Source: Azospira sp. I13 (GTDB lineage: Bacteria > Pseudomonadota > Gammaproteobacteria > Burkholderiales > Rhodocyclaceae). Taken from it: a stretch of 64,000 nucleotides of DNA. Location of the stretch: the NCBI RefSeq assembly GCF_003112695.1, contig NZ_BFBP01000003.1, forward strand, positions 328,460 to 392,459, in the 5' to 3' direction. The notes beneath the pieces are model-generated. The model did no database searches. It saw only the letters and a program-made list of their open reading frames with translations, and was not told where the DNA came from. The translations under genes and the position numbers were made by a program. Below are positions 15,142 through 30,495 of this stretch, piece by piece; position 1 is the first letter of the stretch; every line of letters begins with the position of its first letter.

Positions 15142-18138
15142 ATGCCCTTGCGGCGGTCCACCTATCTGCTGGGAACGCTTGTCGGACTGCTCTGGCTGGG
15201 TCTGGCCGTCTGGATTTCCCTGGACGTGCTGCAGTCCCGGGAGCGGGACCTGCAAGCCGCACAACGCCAGGGTGAGGCCTTGGCCCGGGTGCTGGAAAGC
15301 AGCCTGCAAGGCTCCATCCAGAAGATCGACCTGCGTCTGCAGGAATTCATCAGCCGCTACCAGGAAGCGGTGATCGCCGGGCGCCCCCGCAGCGAACTGG
15401 AGCCCGAGCTGGGCCGTTCCCTGCACATGTTCCCCGAAACCAGCAGCTTCCGCGTGGCGGATGCGGAGGGCAATTACGCCTACGACGGCTCGGGCACCCT
15501 GGGCAACGGCGTCAATATCGCTGACCGCTCCTACTTCAAGCTGCTCAGGGATCAGCCCCAGGCCGGGCTGGTGGTGTCCGAGCCCATGGTCTCCCGCATC
15601 ACCGGGGACTGGGTGGTGGTGGCCGCCCGCCGCCTGTCGGACAAGCAGGGCCGCTTCGGCGGCATCGTTACCGCTGCCATCAAGGTGCGCCACTTCGAAT
15701 ATCTGTTCAGTACCCTCAATCTGGGCCCTCGGGATGTGATCGCCGTATGGACCCGGGACATGCATCTGGTGGCCCGCTGGCCCCGGCTGGACGCCCAGAT
15801 GGGTCAGCGCCTGGACGACAGCGCCATCCTTCCCCGGCTCGCCGCCGGGGAAGAAAGCGGCAGCTTCTCCCGGGGCGGCGCCCTGGATGGGGTGGCGCGA
15901 CAATTCGTCTTCCGCGCCTTGCCGGGCACGCCCTTCATCATCACCGTGGGCTACGCCGAGGATGACATTCTCGCCCCCTGGCGGCATCGTGCCCTGATCT
16001 ACGCCCTGCTGGGGGCCGTGCTGACGGCAGCCCTGCTGTTCGGCACCGTGGTCTGGTCCCGCCGCTTCCGCGCCGCCAGCACCCTCGCCGAGCGCATGAG
16101 CCAGGCCTTCCAGGATAAGGACCGGGAAAGCTGCGCCCTGCTCGATGCCATTCCCGACCCAGCCTGGCTGCTGACGCCGGAGGGCAATTACCTGTCGGTG
16201 AATTCGGCCTTCTGCCGCTATGCGGGCCGCCCGCTGGAAGAGATCATCGGCCGCAACGTGGCCGACCTTTTTTCCCCCGAAGAAACTGAGCGCATGGAGG
16301 CCGGCCGCCGGCAGGTGGTGGAAAGCCGCCAGCCCCTGCGCGAAGAGGTGTGGCTGAGCCTGCCTGGAGGCCGCAAGCCCTTTGAATTCCTGCGGGTGCC
16401 GGTGTTCGACGACAACGGCGCCGTTCGTGCCCTGGCCGGCGTGGCCTGGGATATTTCCGCCCGCTACAAGGCGGAGGAGCGGCAGCGCCTCATCACCCAC
16501 GTTTTCGACCACAGCACCGAGGCCATCCTCATCCTCGATGACCAGGGCCTCATCGTCACCTTCAACAATGCCTTCGCTGCCCTGACCGGCTATGCCGTGG
16601 CCGAGGTGAAGGGCCAGAACCCGGCCTTTCTCGCTTCGCCCCATAACGATCCGGGTTTCCGGGAGCGCATCCGCGCCACCCTGGAGCGGGGCGAGAACTG
16701 GCTCGGCGAGGCCGTCACCCTGCGCAAGGACGGCAGCGACTGCCCGGTGTGGTGCAACTTCGGCATCATCCACGACGACCGCGGCGCGGTCATCAACAAG
16801 GTGGCCTTCGTCACCGACCTGTCGGAAAAGAAGGCCGCCCAGGCCCAGATCGAATCCCTCTCCAATGTGGATCAGCTGACGGCCCTGCCCAACCGCCAGT
16901 GGTTCTCTCGCATTCTCGGTGACTGGCTGGCGGAAGGCCGCCCCGGCGCCCTGGTGATGCTGGACCTGGACCACCTCAGCCGCATCAACGATGCCTTCGG
17001 CCATGCCGCCGGGGATGAACTGCTGCGCCGCATCGGCGAGCGTCTGCGCAAGGGCCTGCGGCCCTGCGACATCCTGGGCCGCCTGGGGGGCGACCAGTTC
17101 GGCATGTTGGTGGATCTGAGCGATGAAAGCCGCTCCGTGGCCACGGTGGCCCGCCATCTGCTGGATATCCTCTCCCACCCGGTGAAGATGCAGGGTAGCG
17201 ACGTGGTGACCACGGCCTGCGCCGGCATCACCCTGTTCCCCCAGGATGCCAGCGATACCGCCATTCTCCTGCGCAATGTGGATACGGCCATGCACCACGC
17301 CAAGCGGGGCGGGCAGAATGCCTACCACTTCTTCTCCCCCGAGCTGAACGAGCGCATGGTGGCGCGCCTGCGCCTGGAGAGCGAGTTGCGGCTGGCCCTA
17401 CAACTGCGCCAGCTGGAACTGCACTACCAGCCCCAGGTGGAGATCGGTGGCGGCATCATCGGTTTCGAGGCCCTGCTGCGCTGGAATCACCCCCGCCTGG
17501 GCATGGTGTCGCCAGCCGAGTTCATTCCCCTGGCGGAAGAGAGCCGCCTGATTCTGCCCATCGGCGCCTGGGTGCTCACCGAAGCCTGCCGCCAAGCCCG
17601 CCAGTGGCAGGATGCGGGCCTGCCGCCGACGGTGGTGGCGGTGAATCTTTCCGCCGTGCAGTTCCAGGAGCGGGATCTGGTGGCCCAGGTGTCCGCCGCC
17701 CTGATGTCCTCCGGCCTAGCGCCGCGCTGGCTGGAGCTGGAAATCACCGAGAGCGTCATCATGCAGGAGCCCGAGCGCACCGCCGGCATCCTCGAAGAGT
17801 TGAAGTGCCTCGGGGTGCGTCTTTCCATCGACGACTTTGGCACCGGCTATTCCAGCCTGGCCTACCTCAAGCGTTTCCCCATCGACAAGATCAAGATCGA
17901 CCGTTCCTTCATCCGCGACGTGGTGCAGAGCCCGGGCGATGCGGCCATCGTGCGCATGGTCATTGCCATGGCCGGGGAACTCGAGCGCAAGGTCATTGCC
18001 GAAGGCGTGGAAACCACGGAGCAGCTGGATTTCCTGCGGCTCCACCAGTGCCACGAATTCCAGGGCTTCCTGTGCAGCCGGCCGGTGCCGGCGGGCCGGG
18101 TGCCCGAGCTGCTGGCGGCCGGTGCCGCGATCCACTGA
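15142..18138 (+). CDS. Membrane PAS-PAS-GGDEF-EAL protein, probable c-di-GMP phosphodiesterase
   Basis: The 998-residue product has a transmembrane helix at about 8-27, a periplasmic Cache-like sensor at about 30-285, a second helix near 290-310, two PAS domains (about 335-570), GGDEF (about 580-740) and EAL (about 750-995). The diguanylate cyclase signature is GGDQF near residue 650, with Gln in place of the metal-binding Glu, so cyclase activity is doubtful. The EAL domain keeps EALLRW, NLSAVQF, EITES, IDDFGTGYSSL, KIDRSFI and AEGVET, so hydrolysis of c-di-GMP is expected. The ATG at 15142 is preferred over a TTG five codons upstream because AAGGA lies seven bases before it. TACAAT at 15081-15086 is a candidate -10. 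Confidence 0.9.
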   Translation: MPLRRSTYLLGTLVGLLWLGLAVWISLDVLQSRERDLQAAQRQGEALARVLESSLQGSIQKIDLRLQEFISRYQEAVIAGRPRSELEPELGRSLHMFPETSSFRVADAEGNYAYDGSGTLGNGVNIADRSYFKLLRDQPQAGLVVSEPMVSRITGDWVVVAARRLSDKQGRFGGIVTAAIKVRHFEYLFSTLNLGPRDVIAVWTRDMHLVARWPRLDAQMGQRLDDSAILPRLAAGEESGSFSRGGALDGVARQFVFRALPGTPFIITVGYAEDDILAPWRHRALIYALLGAVLTAALLFGTVVWSRRFRAASTLAERMSQAFQDKDRESCALLDAIPDPAWLLTPEGNYLSVNSAFCRYAGRPLEEIIGRNVADLFSPEETERMEAGRRQVVESRQPLREEVWLSLPGGRKPFEFLRVPVFDDNGAVRALAGVAWDISARYKAEERQRLITHVFDHSTEAILILDDQGLIVTFNNAFAALTGYAVAEVKGQNPAFLASPHNDPGFRERIRATLERGENWLGEAVTLRKDGSDCPVWCNFGIIHDDRGAVINKVAFVTDLSEKKAAQAQIESLSNVDQLTALPNRQWFSRILGDWLAEGRPGALVMLDLDHLSRINDAFGHAAGDELLRRIGERLRKGLRPCDILGRLGGDQFGMLVDLSDESRSVATVARHLLDILSHPVKMQGSDVVTTACAGITLFPQDASDTAILLRNVDTAMHHAKRGGQNAYHFFSPELNERMVARLRLESELRLALQLRQLELHYQPQVEIGGGIIGFEALLRWNHPRLGMVSPAEFIPLAEESRLILPIGAWVLTEACRQARQWQDAGLPPTVVAVNLSAVQFQERDLVAQVSAALMSSGLAPRWLELEITESVIMQEPERTAGILEELKCLGVRLSIDDFGTGYSSLAYLKRFPIDKIKIDRSFIRDVVQSPGDAAIVRMVIAMAGELERKVIAEGVETTEQLDFLRLHQCHEFQGFLCSRPVPAGRVPELLAAGAAIH

Positions 18139-18286
18139 GGGGCCGGATGTTCTGCCGAATGCCCGGTTGGCGCTGCCTTTGGCGCCACCTCTCCACCCTG
18201 ATGCCTGCCTTGGCCTGTAGTTTTTCCGTTTTCCCGTCGTGACCGGTTGTTGCCCGTCCCCCCTCCGTCTTTGAAGCGTTGCTGCC

Positions 18287-20647
<2,361 letters not shown>

Positions 20648-21946
20648 CCTGCAGCTCGCCGTTCACCTTGAAGCTGCAGGAGAGGGTGACGCACAGGCTG
20701 GCGCTGGAGATGGAGAGGTAAGGCCGGGTGACCTGGACCTTGCCGAAGTTTTCCACGGCGCGGCGGAAATAGGGCCGGCGAGCCCAGCGGGCGCCCTGGG
20801 TGTTGGTCAGGGGCGAAAAACGCTGGTCTTCGCTGGGGGCGGAATCGGCGCTCCAGATGTTCTTGCCGATCTGCTGCCCCTGGGCGTCCAGCAGGTAGCT
20901 GAAGGCGGAGTTGGGCAGCTGCAGGAAGGAGGCGCAGGCCTCCTCCAGGGAGCGGCCGGCGGAGAGCAGCACCGAGGCATAGCCCAGGGCGTTGAAGTAG
21001 GGCGCAATGTTCTCGTGGTAGTTGCGCTTGTCCCGCAGCCAGCGGGCGTCGAAGTCGTGCCACAGGTCATTGACCGCCTGGCCGGCGGTGGCATCGGTGG
21101 CGACCCGGGGGCCGGGACGGCCGAAGTAGTAGCCCTGAACGAAGTCCACGTCCGATTCCAGGGCGATGTAGGCTTCCTCCGCCGTTTCCACGCCTTCCAT
21201 CAGCACCAAAGCGCCGGCCTCGTGCAGCAGGGAGGCGATCTGGGGCAGGGTGCGGCGGATCTTCGGGTCGGCGGCGGCCTGGACGATGAGGGAACGGTCC
21301 AGCTTGACGATCTCTGGGCGGATGCTCCAGACCCGGTCGAAGTTGGAATGGCCGGCGCCGAAGTCGTCCAGGGCAATGAGGAAACCCAGGCTGCGGAAGA
21401 ATTCCACGGCAGCGATGAAGCGGGAGTTGTCCTGCACCGCTTCTTCCAGCACCTCGATGACCAGGCGGCGGGGCGAGAGGCCGGTGGCCTGCATCAGGGC
21501 GCTGACCAGCTGGCCCGCCTGCAGGGAGGGGCCCTGGAGAAAGACTTCTGGCGACATGTTGATGAACAGCCAGCCATCCGCTTCGGGTTGGGCCGCGAAA
21601 TTGTGCAGGTGGGTGGCCCGGGCCAGGCGGTCCAGGTGCAGCAACGTGGGATAATCGCCATTCACCCGGTTGAGCAGCTCCAGGGGTGAAATCGGTGTGC
21701 CGTCCGGGCCGCGGCCGCGCATCAGGGCTTCATGGCCGACGATGCGCCGGTGGGAGAGGCTGAAGATGGGCTGGAAGTGGCTGGAGATGACGGCATCGCC
21801 GAAGCGGCCAATCCTGCTGCCAGCCGGTTCGCTGGGCGGAGCCGGATCAAGGGCTGCTGCAATCTGGTCGTACCCCGACTCGCCGGAAATGGCCGGGATG
21901 CTGAAACTGTTCAAAATGAGCTTCCTGGGCAAAGTGCCCGATATTC

Positions 21947-21964
21947 TAGACCAAATAGACCAAA
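21947..21964. repeat. 9-bp tandem duplication before the haemoglobin start
   Basis: TAGACCAAA occurs twice in direct succession (21947-21955, 21956-21964), ending five bases before the haemoglobin ATG. It occupies the position where a ribosome binding site would be expected, and no Shine-Dalgarno sequence is visible. Confidence 0.7.
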
Positions 21965-21969
21965 AGACT

Positions 21970-22359
21970 ATGCAAGAACAAACCGCCTACGAGATGCTGG
22001 GTGGCCCCCAGTCCCTGCGGGAACTGGTGGACCGCTTCTACGACCTGATGGATCTGGAGCCGGAATTCGCCGAATTGCGGGCCATGCATCCGCCCACCCT
22101 GGAGGGTTCCCGGGACAAGCTGTTCATGTTCCTTTCCGGCTGGCTGGGCGGACCGGACCTCTTTGTCGAACAGTTTGGCCACCCGCGTCTGCGGGCCCGG
22201 CACATGCCCTTTTCCATCGGCACCGAATCCCGGGACCAGTGGGTGAAGTGCATGGTGCGGGCCATGGATGAAGTCGGGGTGGATGAAGCCCTGCGCCTGC
22301 GGCTGGGGGTGAATTTCTTCAATACCGCCGACTTCATGCGCAACCGGGAGGGCGCCTGA
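21970..22359 (+). CDS. Group II truncated haemoglobin
   Basis: This 129-residue small haem protein matches group 2 (O) truncated globins: YEMLGG..SLRELVDRFYDLM at the N-terminus, KLFMFLSGWLGGP, the proximal-His segment HPRLRARHMPFSIG, and the Trp in RDQWVKCM typical of group II. These proteins bind O2 and NO and often act in NO or peroxide defence. The upstream open frame (from 21670) is antisense to the EAL gene and was not used; the ATG at 21970 gives the family's usual start. No Shine-Dalgarno is seen. NO, haem and c-di-GMP signalling are often linked, so the divergent EAL neighbour is notable, but any link here is inference. Confidence 0.92.
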   Translation: MQEQTAYEMLGGPQSLRELVDRFYDLMDLEPEFAELRAMHPPTLEGSRDKLFMFLSGWLGGPDLFVEQFGHPRLRARHMPFSIGTESRDQWVKCMVRAMDEVGVDEALRLRLGVNFFNTADFMRNREGA

Positions 22360-22472
22360 ACAGGCCCCGGCTGCCGGTAGTCAAGGGACGGGTGGCGCCG
22401 CGGGGCATGGCCGTGGCTGCCCTCCCTGGAATTGGCTGCAGCCGGTTCTCGGCTGACTTTGGCAGGGTGATG

Positions 22473-22868
22473 CTACTTGGTGATGGGGGCGTTGCGGCCG
22501 GAGAACTGGTCGGCCAGGCGCAGCACGGCCTCGCCGAAATCCCCCTTGGGTTTTTCGCTGCAATAGCGATTGACGAAATTTTCCAGGGTACCGCTGGAGA
22601 TGGCCGAAACCTGCTGGGCGGGCCGGGCGTAATTGTGGCCGGTGAGCACGCCCCGCATCCAGGCCAGGTAGAGGGTGCGCTGTTCGCTGTCGTCCCGGGA
22701 GGCGATCCAGGCCTGGCAACTCATGTCGTCGAATCCCAGCACCTTGAAGGTGGGGGCGCCGTGAGCACCGGGCGTGGCAAGTCCCGCCACCAGGCAGAAG
22801 GTGACGGGGAGCAGCGAGCGGGAAGCGTGCAAGCGAAAAGAAGGCAGGTGAAAAGAGGGCAAGGACAT
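22473..22868 (-). CDS. Small secreted protein, Rap1a/Tai-immunity-like pattern
   Basis: This 131-residue product has a signal peptide (hydrophobic core LLPVTFCLVAGLA, likely cleavage after GAHGA near residue 37). The mature part has two Cys residues, MSCQAW and NRYCSEKP, and a motif YLAWMRGVLTGHNY. The spacing of C...W...R..YLxWxxGxLxGxN...NfVxxYCxxxP recalls Rap1a/Tai-like periplasmic proteins. That match is by eye and weak. The ATG at 22868 is the only start giving a clean signal peptide. It is divergent from another secreted-protein gene. Function unknown. Confidence 0.6.
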   Translation of the reverse strand: MSLPSFHLPSFRLHASRSLLPVTFCLVAGLATPGAHGAPTFKVLGFDDMSCQAWIASRDDSEQRTLYLAWMRGVLTGHNYARPAQQVSAISSGTLENFVNRYCSEKPKGDFGEAVLRLADQFSGRNAPITK

Positions 22869-23037
22869 GCCGGACTCCAGAATGGGTGATGGGCATGCCC
22901 CTGGGCGGGGCTGCCGGTTATGGCCCGAACATAAACCGAAGCCGGCCCCCTGTGCAATTCCCGGACAGGATGAGGCGGCTGCCACAGCCTTGGAATCCCC
23001 GCCCTTGAGTGCAACGCTCCGCCGTGCTGCTGCCGTA

Positions 23038-23580
23038 ATGGCGTGGCGCTTAAGCGTGCTGAAAAGCAGGCTCCGGAGGCCGGCAGCCGCTTTCCTGGCG
23101 TTGCTGGCGCTGAGCGGTGGGGTACGTGCCGGTGAGCGGAATGAAGCCCTGCCGGAGCATCTCTGCCTGGCGGAAGAAAAGGTGCTGTTTGCCTGCCAGG
23201 AGGGCAAGCGCCGCATTTCAGTCTGTGGCTCCCCTGACTTGTCCCGTCAGGCCGGCTATGTACAGTTCCGCTACGGCCTGCCCGGCAGCGAGGAGATGAT
23301 CGCCTGGCCGGAAGCCAGCTTTCCGCGCCGGCATGTGATCAAGGGCAATGTCTTGATGGCCGGCAGAATGGGCGTCTATTTCCGCTTCCGCATGGAAGAC
23401 ACCAGCTTTGTGGTGTACCACGTGCGGGATGTCCAGGCCGGCCTGGTGATTTCCTCTGGCGGGCTGCCGGTCAGCAAGCGCCGCTGCGACCGGGTGAGCA
23501 CGGTGGCCTGGTCCGATGTCCCGGTCCCCGTGGGGGACGGTATCGCGGTCAGCGGGGTCCCAGCCCGGAAAGTACCTTGA
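23038..23580 (+). CDS. Secreted protein of unknown function
   Basis: This 180-residue protein has a signal peptide (LRRPAAAFLALLALSGGVRAG, cleavage near residue 31). A Cys-rich beta domain follows: CLAEEKVLFACQEGKRRISVCGS, then YVQFRYGLPG. The pattern 'fsCQ..GK.iSvCgs...yvQYRfG' recurs in small exported proteins of Neisseriales and Rhodocyclales, but no function is known to me. The frame is open from 22867; ATG 23038 was chosen because it places the signal peptide at the N-terminus. Confidence 0.65.
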   Translation: MAWRLSVLKSRLRRPAAAFLALLALSGGVRAGERNEALPEHLCLAEEKVLFACQEGKRRISVCGSPDLSRQAGYVQFRYGLPGSEEMIAWPEASFPRRHVIKGNVLMAGRMGVYFRFRMEDTSFVVYHVRDVQAGLVISSGGLPVSKRRCDRVSTVAWSDVPVPVGDGIAVSGVPARKVP

Positions 23581-23641
23581 AGTCGCCCTGAAGGCACCCA
23601 AATCGTGGCGCTGACACCGCCCACCGTACCTTGTGTCGTCC

Positions 23642-24445
23642 TTACAGGCGCTCGGCAATCAGGCTGGTGTAGCCGATGTGGCCGAAGAACTCGTGGGCGG
23701 CAGCCCGGCGGCGGGCTTCGGCCTTCAGGGCCTCGGCCAGGGGGCGGCCGATCTGGCCGGTTTCCGCCAGGGCGTCGGCACCCCGGTCCACCACCGTGTA
23801 GAGGTAGCTGGGGTCGCTGCTTTCCGTGTAGCCGTGGCTGTGGAAGGCATGCACGCGAAAGCCCGTTTCCTTGGCCAGCAGGGGCGTGCGGCGGGCGATC
23901 CAGCTGTCGTCGATGAAATGCTCGCGGAAGGCGTCGGCGCAGATATCCAGCGGGTCCAGGTCGCCGGTGCCGAAGGTGGTGGAGGCGTAGTCGCCGTCGA
24001 AAATGGCCAGGCGGCCGCCGGGTTGCAGAACCCGGTGGGCTTCCCGCAGGGCGTTGCGGGGCTTGGAGAGATGGCAGAGGGTGGTGTGGAAGATCACCAC
24101 GTCGAAACTGGCATCCTTGAAGGGCAGGCCGTGGGCGCCGCCTTCCTGGAAGGTAAGGTTAGGTAGGTGGGCCGCCAGCTCCCGGGCTTTGGCGAGGAAA
24201 ATGGGGGAGGGGTCCAGCCCCACCACTTCCGCCACGCCGGGCCAGCCAGCCAGGCGACGGGCCACTGCCCCGGTACCGCAACCCACTTCCAGCACCCGCG
24301 CATCGGCGGGAAAGGGAATTTCGCTCAGATAGGTTTCCAGCATGCGCTTCTGTTGGGGCTCGGCGGCACGGATTTCGAGCACTTCGGCAATACGGGCGGT
24401 GACGGCGGCATCCGCTTCGGTGATGGTGTTGTAGATGTCGGGCAT
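23642..24445 (-). CDS. SAM-dependent methyltransferase (class I)
   Basis: This 267-residue protein has a Rossmann methyltransferase fold: motif I VLEVGCGTGAVARRLA at about residues 50-65, VVGLDPSP (motif II acidic Asp), LPFKDASFDVVIFHTTLCH (motif IV/V) and LRVLQPGGRLAIFDGDY-like motif VI. It resembles UbiE/Coq5-type (Methyltransf_11) enzymes, but the substrate cannot be read from sequence. The C-terminal third is family-specific, including RTPLLAKETGF. The ATG at 24445 begins MPDIYNTITEAD, matching the normal start. It is convergent with the secreted-protein gene and divergent from the Hsp70-like gene. Confidence 0.85.
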   Translation of the reverse strand: MPDIYNTITEADAAVTARIAEVLEIRAAEPQQKRMLETYLSEIPFPADARVLEVGCGTGAVARRLAGWPGVAEVVGLDPSPIFLAKARELAAHLPNLTFQEGGAHGLPFKDASFDVVIFHTTLCHLSKPRNALREAHRVLQPGGRLAIFDGDYASTTFGTGDLDPLDICADAFREHFIDDSWIARRTPLLAKETGFRVHAFHSHGYTESSDPSYLYTVVDRGADALAETGQIGRPLAEALKAEARRRAAAHEFFGHIGYTSLIAERL

Positions 24446-24655
24446 GGCGGACAGTGGGCAGGTAGAGGGAATAGGGCCGGTGGCGGCATGGAGGCCCACT
24501 TTAGACGGCCGCGCTCCGGGCCGCGAAATAGCCGTTTTTTCTTTTCATATGCAGCCTGCCACCTTGCCAGGGGGAGCTGGGCCGGGCCGGTGGACAGGTC
24601 TTGCGCCCTGGCGTAGCATCCCCGCCCCTTTCCGCCTTTCCCCGCCCCCATTCCC

Positions 24656-25942
24656 ATGTCCGCCCCTCGCCCCGCTTCTGCCCTGACGACGCCTGCCCAG
24701 GCTTGCGGCATCGACTTCGGCACCTCCAATTCCACCGTCGGGTGGCTGCGGCCGGGCCGGGAAACGCTGCTCCCCCTGGAAGAGGGCAAGGTGACCCTGC
24801 CTTCCGTGGTCTTCTTCAATGCCGAAGAGGATTGCACCCGTTTCGGCCGGGCCGGCCTGGCGGATTACCTGGCGGGCTACGAGGGGCGCTTGATGCGTTC
24901 CATGAAGAGCCTGCTGGGCAGCAACCTGATGGATGGCCGCACCGAGGTTCAGGGCCGCTCCCTGGCCTTCCGTGACCTGCTGGCCCGCTTCATCGGCGAA
25001 CTCAAGGCCCGGGCCGATGCCCATGGCGAGCAGCCTTTCGCCCAGGCCGTGCTGGGTCGGCCGGTCTTCTTCGTCGATGACGATGCGGCAGCGGACCAGC
25101 GGGCCGAGGACACCCTGGCGGAGATCGCCCGGGCCGTGGGGTTCCGCGAGGTCAGCTTCCAGTACGAGCCCATCGCTGCCGCCTTTCATTACGAAACCAG
25201 CCTGAGCCGGGAGGAGCTGGTGCTGGTGGCCGACATCGGCGGCGGTACGTCGGATTTTTCCCTCGTCCGCCTTTCTCCCGAACGGGCCCGGACGGCCGAT
25301 CGGCAGGACGATCTGCTGGCCAACGGCGGCGTGCATATCGGCGGTACCGATTTCGACCGCCTCCTCAGCCTGGCCGGCGTCATGCCCCTGCTGGGCTACC
25401 AGAGCCAGTTGAAGAACGGGCGGGAGATGCCCTCCGGCATCTATTTCAACCTGGCTACCTGGCACACCATCAATTTTGCCTACACCCGGCAGGTGGCCAG
25501 CGAACAGCAGCGCCTGGCCCTGGATGCCCGCACGCCGGAGCCCCTGGCCCGTCTGCGTGCCCTGCTGGAGCAGCGGGCCGGCCACTGGCTGGCCAATGGA
25601 GTGGAGCAGGCCAAGATTGCCCTCTCGGACCAGGAATCCACCACTCTCTCCCTGGACCGCCTGGAGCCGGGTCTGGAGCTTTGCCTGGATCGCCTCTCCT
25701 TCGAGGCGGCCACCGCCGCTCTGGTGGCACGGGTGGAGGCCACGGTGGCCGAACTGCTGGCCCGGGCCGGCATCGCGGCGGAGAAGGTGGATACGGTGTT
25801 CTTTACCGGCGGCTCCAGCGGCATTCCGTTGCTGCGCCGGCACATTGCCGCCCTGCTGCCCCAGGCCCGGGCGGTGGAAGGCGATCTGTTCGGCAGCATC
25901 GGCGCCGGCCTGGCGGTGGAGGCCGCCCGGCGTTACGGCTGA
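24656..25942 (+). CDS. yegD: YegD-like Hsp70-family protein
   Basis: This actin/Hsp70 ATPase-fold protein (428 aa; E. coli YegD about 450) lacks the substrate-binding domain of DnaK. Motifs are CGIDFGTSNSTVGW (phosphate 1, about residues 16-29), VADIGGGTSDFSLV (phosphate 2), FTGGSSGIPLLRR (adenosine motif) and a C-terminal GSIGAGLAVEA. The FGTSNS form and overall length point to YegD instead of DnaK or HscA. Its client, if any, is unknown. Confidence 0.88.
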   Translation: MSAPRPASALTTPAQACGIDFGTSNSTVGWLRPGRETLLPLEEGKVTLPSVVFFNAEEDCTRFGRAGLADYLAGYEGRLMRSMKSLLGSNLMDGRTEVQGRSLAFRDLLARFIGELKARADAHGEQPFAQAVLGRPVFFVDDDAAADQRAEDTLAEIARAVGFREVSFQYEPIAAAFHYETSLSREELVLVADIGGGTSDFSLVRLSPERARTADRQDDLLANGGVHIGGTDFDRLLSLAGVMPLLGYQSQLKNGREMPSGIYFNLATWHTINFAYTRQVASEQQRLALDARTPEPLARLRALLEQRAGHWLANGVEQAKIALSDQESTTLSLDRLEPGLELCLDRLSFEAATAALVARVEATVAELLARAGIAAEKVDTVFFTGGSSGIPLLRRHIAALLPQARAVEGDLFGSIGAGLAVEAARRYG

Positions 25943-25967
25943 GCGGCGGGGTAGCTGAGGGCCGGCC

Positions 25968-29141
<3,174 letters not shown>

Positions 29142-29481
29142 GGCCTGGAGTGGCCGACGGCAGAGAAGGGAAAGTGCGGGGAAACGCGGGCCAAACTCAA
29201 CGGCAAAAATACCGGAAAAACCACAGCCCCCCGCTACCTGCCATCCTATGACACCAGGGAAGAGTAACTCCGTTCCCGATGTCATGTCATCTTGCTAAAA
29301 AAATATGGAAATCCGCGTTTTTATTATGTTTTTTTGAACCCTGGGTACGTGACCGGGGGCGGGGTTGATGCCGCAGGGCAGCATTTTTTGCCATGGCCCG
29401 TCCGGGAGGCGTGGAGCGGAGCCGGGAGGAGTGTTATGGTCCTGCTCTTTCCCTGAATCGGCCTGTGGAGGGCCGCCCACC

Positions 29482-29886
29482 ATGGTTGTCCAGCTTGACG
29501 AAGCCGAAGTCGTATTTTTGCCCATCCGGGCCCAGGGGGCAGGCGGACAGAACGTCAACAAGGTTTCCAGCGCCGTCCATCTGCGCTTTGACATTCTCGC
29601 CTCGAGCCTGCCGGAGGAGGTCAAACAGCGCCTGCTGGCCCTGGGGGACCAGCGTATCAATGCCGACGGTGTCATCGTCATCAAGGCCCAGACCCAGCGC
29701 AGCATGGCCCGTAACCGGGAGGAGGGCCTGGCCCGCTTGCGGGAGCTGATTGACGCCGCCTCCCGGGTGCCCAAAGTGCGACGTCCCACGCGTCCGACTC
29801 GCAGTTCCCAGATGCGGCGGGTGGAGGGCAAGGTCAAACGGGGAGCGTTGAAAGCCGGGCGTAGGCGAGTTGATGGCGGCGATTAG
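29482..29886 (+). CDS. arfB: ArfB (YaeJ) alternative ribosome-rescue factor
   Basis: This 134-residue protein has the release-factor GGQ motif at residues 21-23 (GAGGQNVNKVSSAVHLRFD), which hydrolyses peptidyl-tRNA on stalled ribosomes. A basic C-terminal tail (KVKRGALKAGRRR) inserts into the mRNA channel in known ArfB proteins. The length fits (E. coli 140). The ATG at 29482 is preceded by GGAGGG about ten bases upstream. Confidence 0.95.
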   Translation: MVVQLDEAEVVFLPIRAQGAGGQNVNKVSSAVHLRFDILASSLPEEVKQRLLALGDQRINADGVIVIKAQTQRSMARNREEGLARLRELIDAASRVPKVRRPTRPTRSSQMRRVEGKVKRGALKAGRRRVDGGD

Positions 29887-30039
29887 GCCGGGGGGAAGAA
29901 CAGAATGAGGGATAGTGGGACGGAGGGGCGTGGAGAGGCAAAAAGGCGGGGAGCGTTGGTGGGAGGAGAAAGATGCTCCGCTGTGGAGAAGCCCCGCCGG
30001 TGAGGCGCCGATGGCGCCCGGGGCGCCATCGGCCAGAGA

Positions 30040-30462
30040 TCAGCGCATGATCTTGAGCAGCTCGACTTCAAAGGTCAGGGTGGCGTTGGGGGGCACGGCG
30101 GCACCGGCACCCCGGGCACCGTAGGCGATTTCCGGTGGGCAGGTGAGCTTGGCCTTGCCGCCTTCGCGCATCTTGGCGACGCCTTCGGTCCAGCAGGGAA
30201 TGACCCGGTTGAGGGGGAAGGTGGCCGGCTGGCCGCGCTTGTAGGAGCTGTCGAATTCGTTGCCGTTGGCCAGGGTGCCGCGGTAATGGACCTGCACGCT
30301 GGATTCCCGGGTGGGCTTTTCGCCGCTGCCTTCCTTCAGTGATTCATAGATCAGGCCGGAGGCGGTCTTTTCCGGGGCCTCGGCGTGGGCGGCGGTGGCG
30401 GTGCCGAGGGCGAAGGCCAGGGTGGACAGGCCGGTCAGGGCAAGCTTGTGCCAGGACTGCAT
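30040..30462 (-). CDS. Periplasmic FKBP-type peptidyl-prolyl isomerase
   Basis: This 140-residue FKBP has a signal peptide (LALTGLSTLAFALGTATAAHA). The catalytic domain shows VHYRGTLANGNEFDSSY, VIPCWTEGV (typical F/V-I-PGW with Cys in place of Gly) and PPEIAYGARGAG...IPPNATLTFEVEL-like motifs. It catalyses cis-trans proline isomerisation of exported proteins. ATG 30462 is preferred over 30474 because GGAG lies six bases before it, inside the first codons of the longer form. Confidence 0.92.
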   Translation of the reverse strand: MQSWHKLALTGLSTLAFALGTATAAHAEAPEKTASGLIYESLKEGSGEKPTRESSVQVHYRGTLANGNEFDSSYKRGQPATFPLNRVIPCWTEGVAKMREGGKAKLTCPPEIAYGARGAGAAVPPNATLTFEVELLKIMR

Positions 30463-30495
30463 TGGATTCTCCATGGGGGACAGTGAAAGAGGCCG

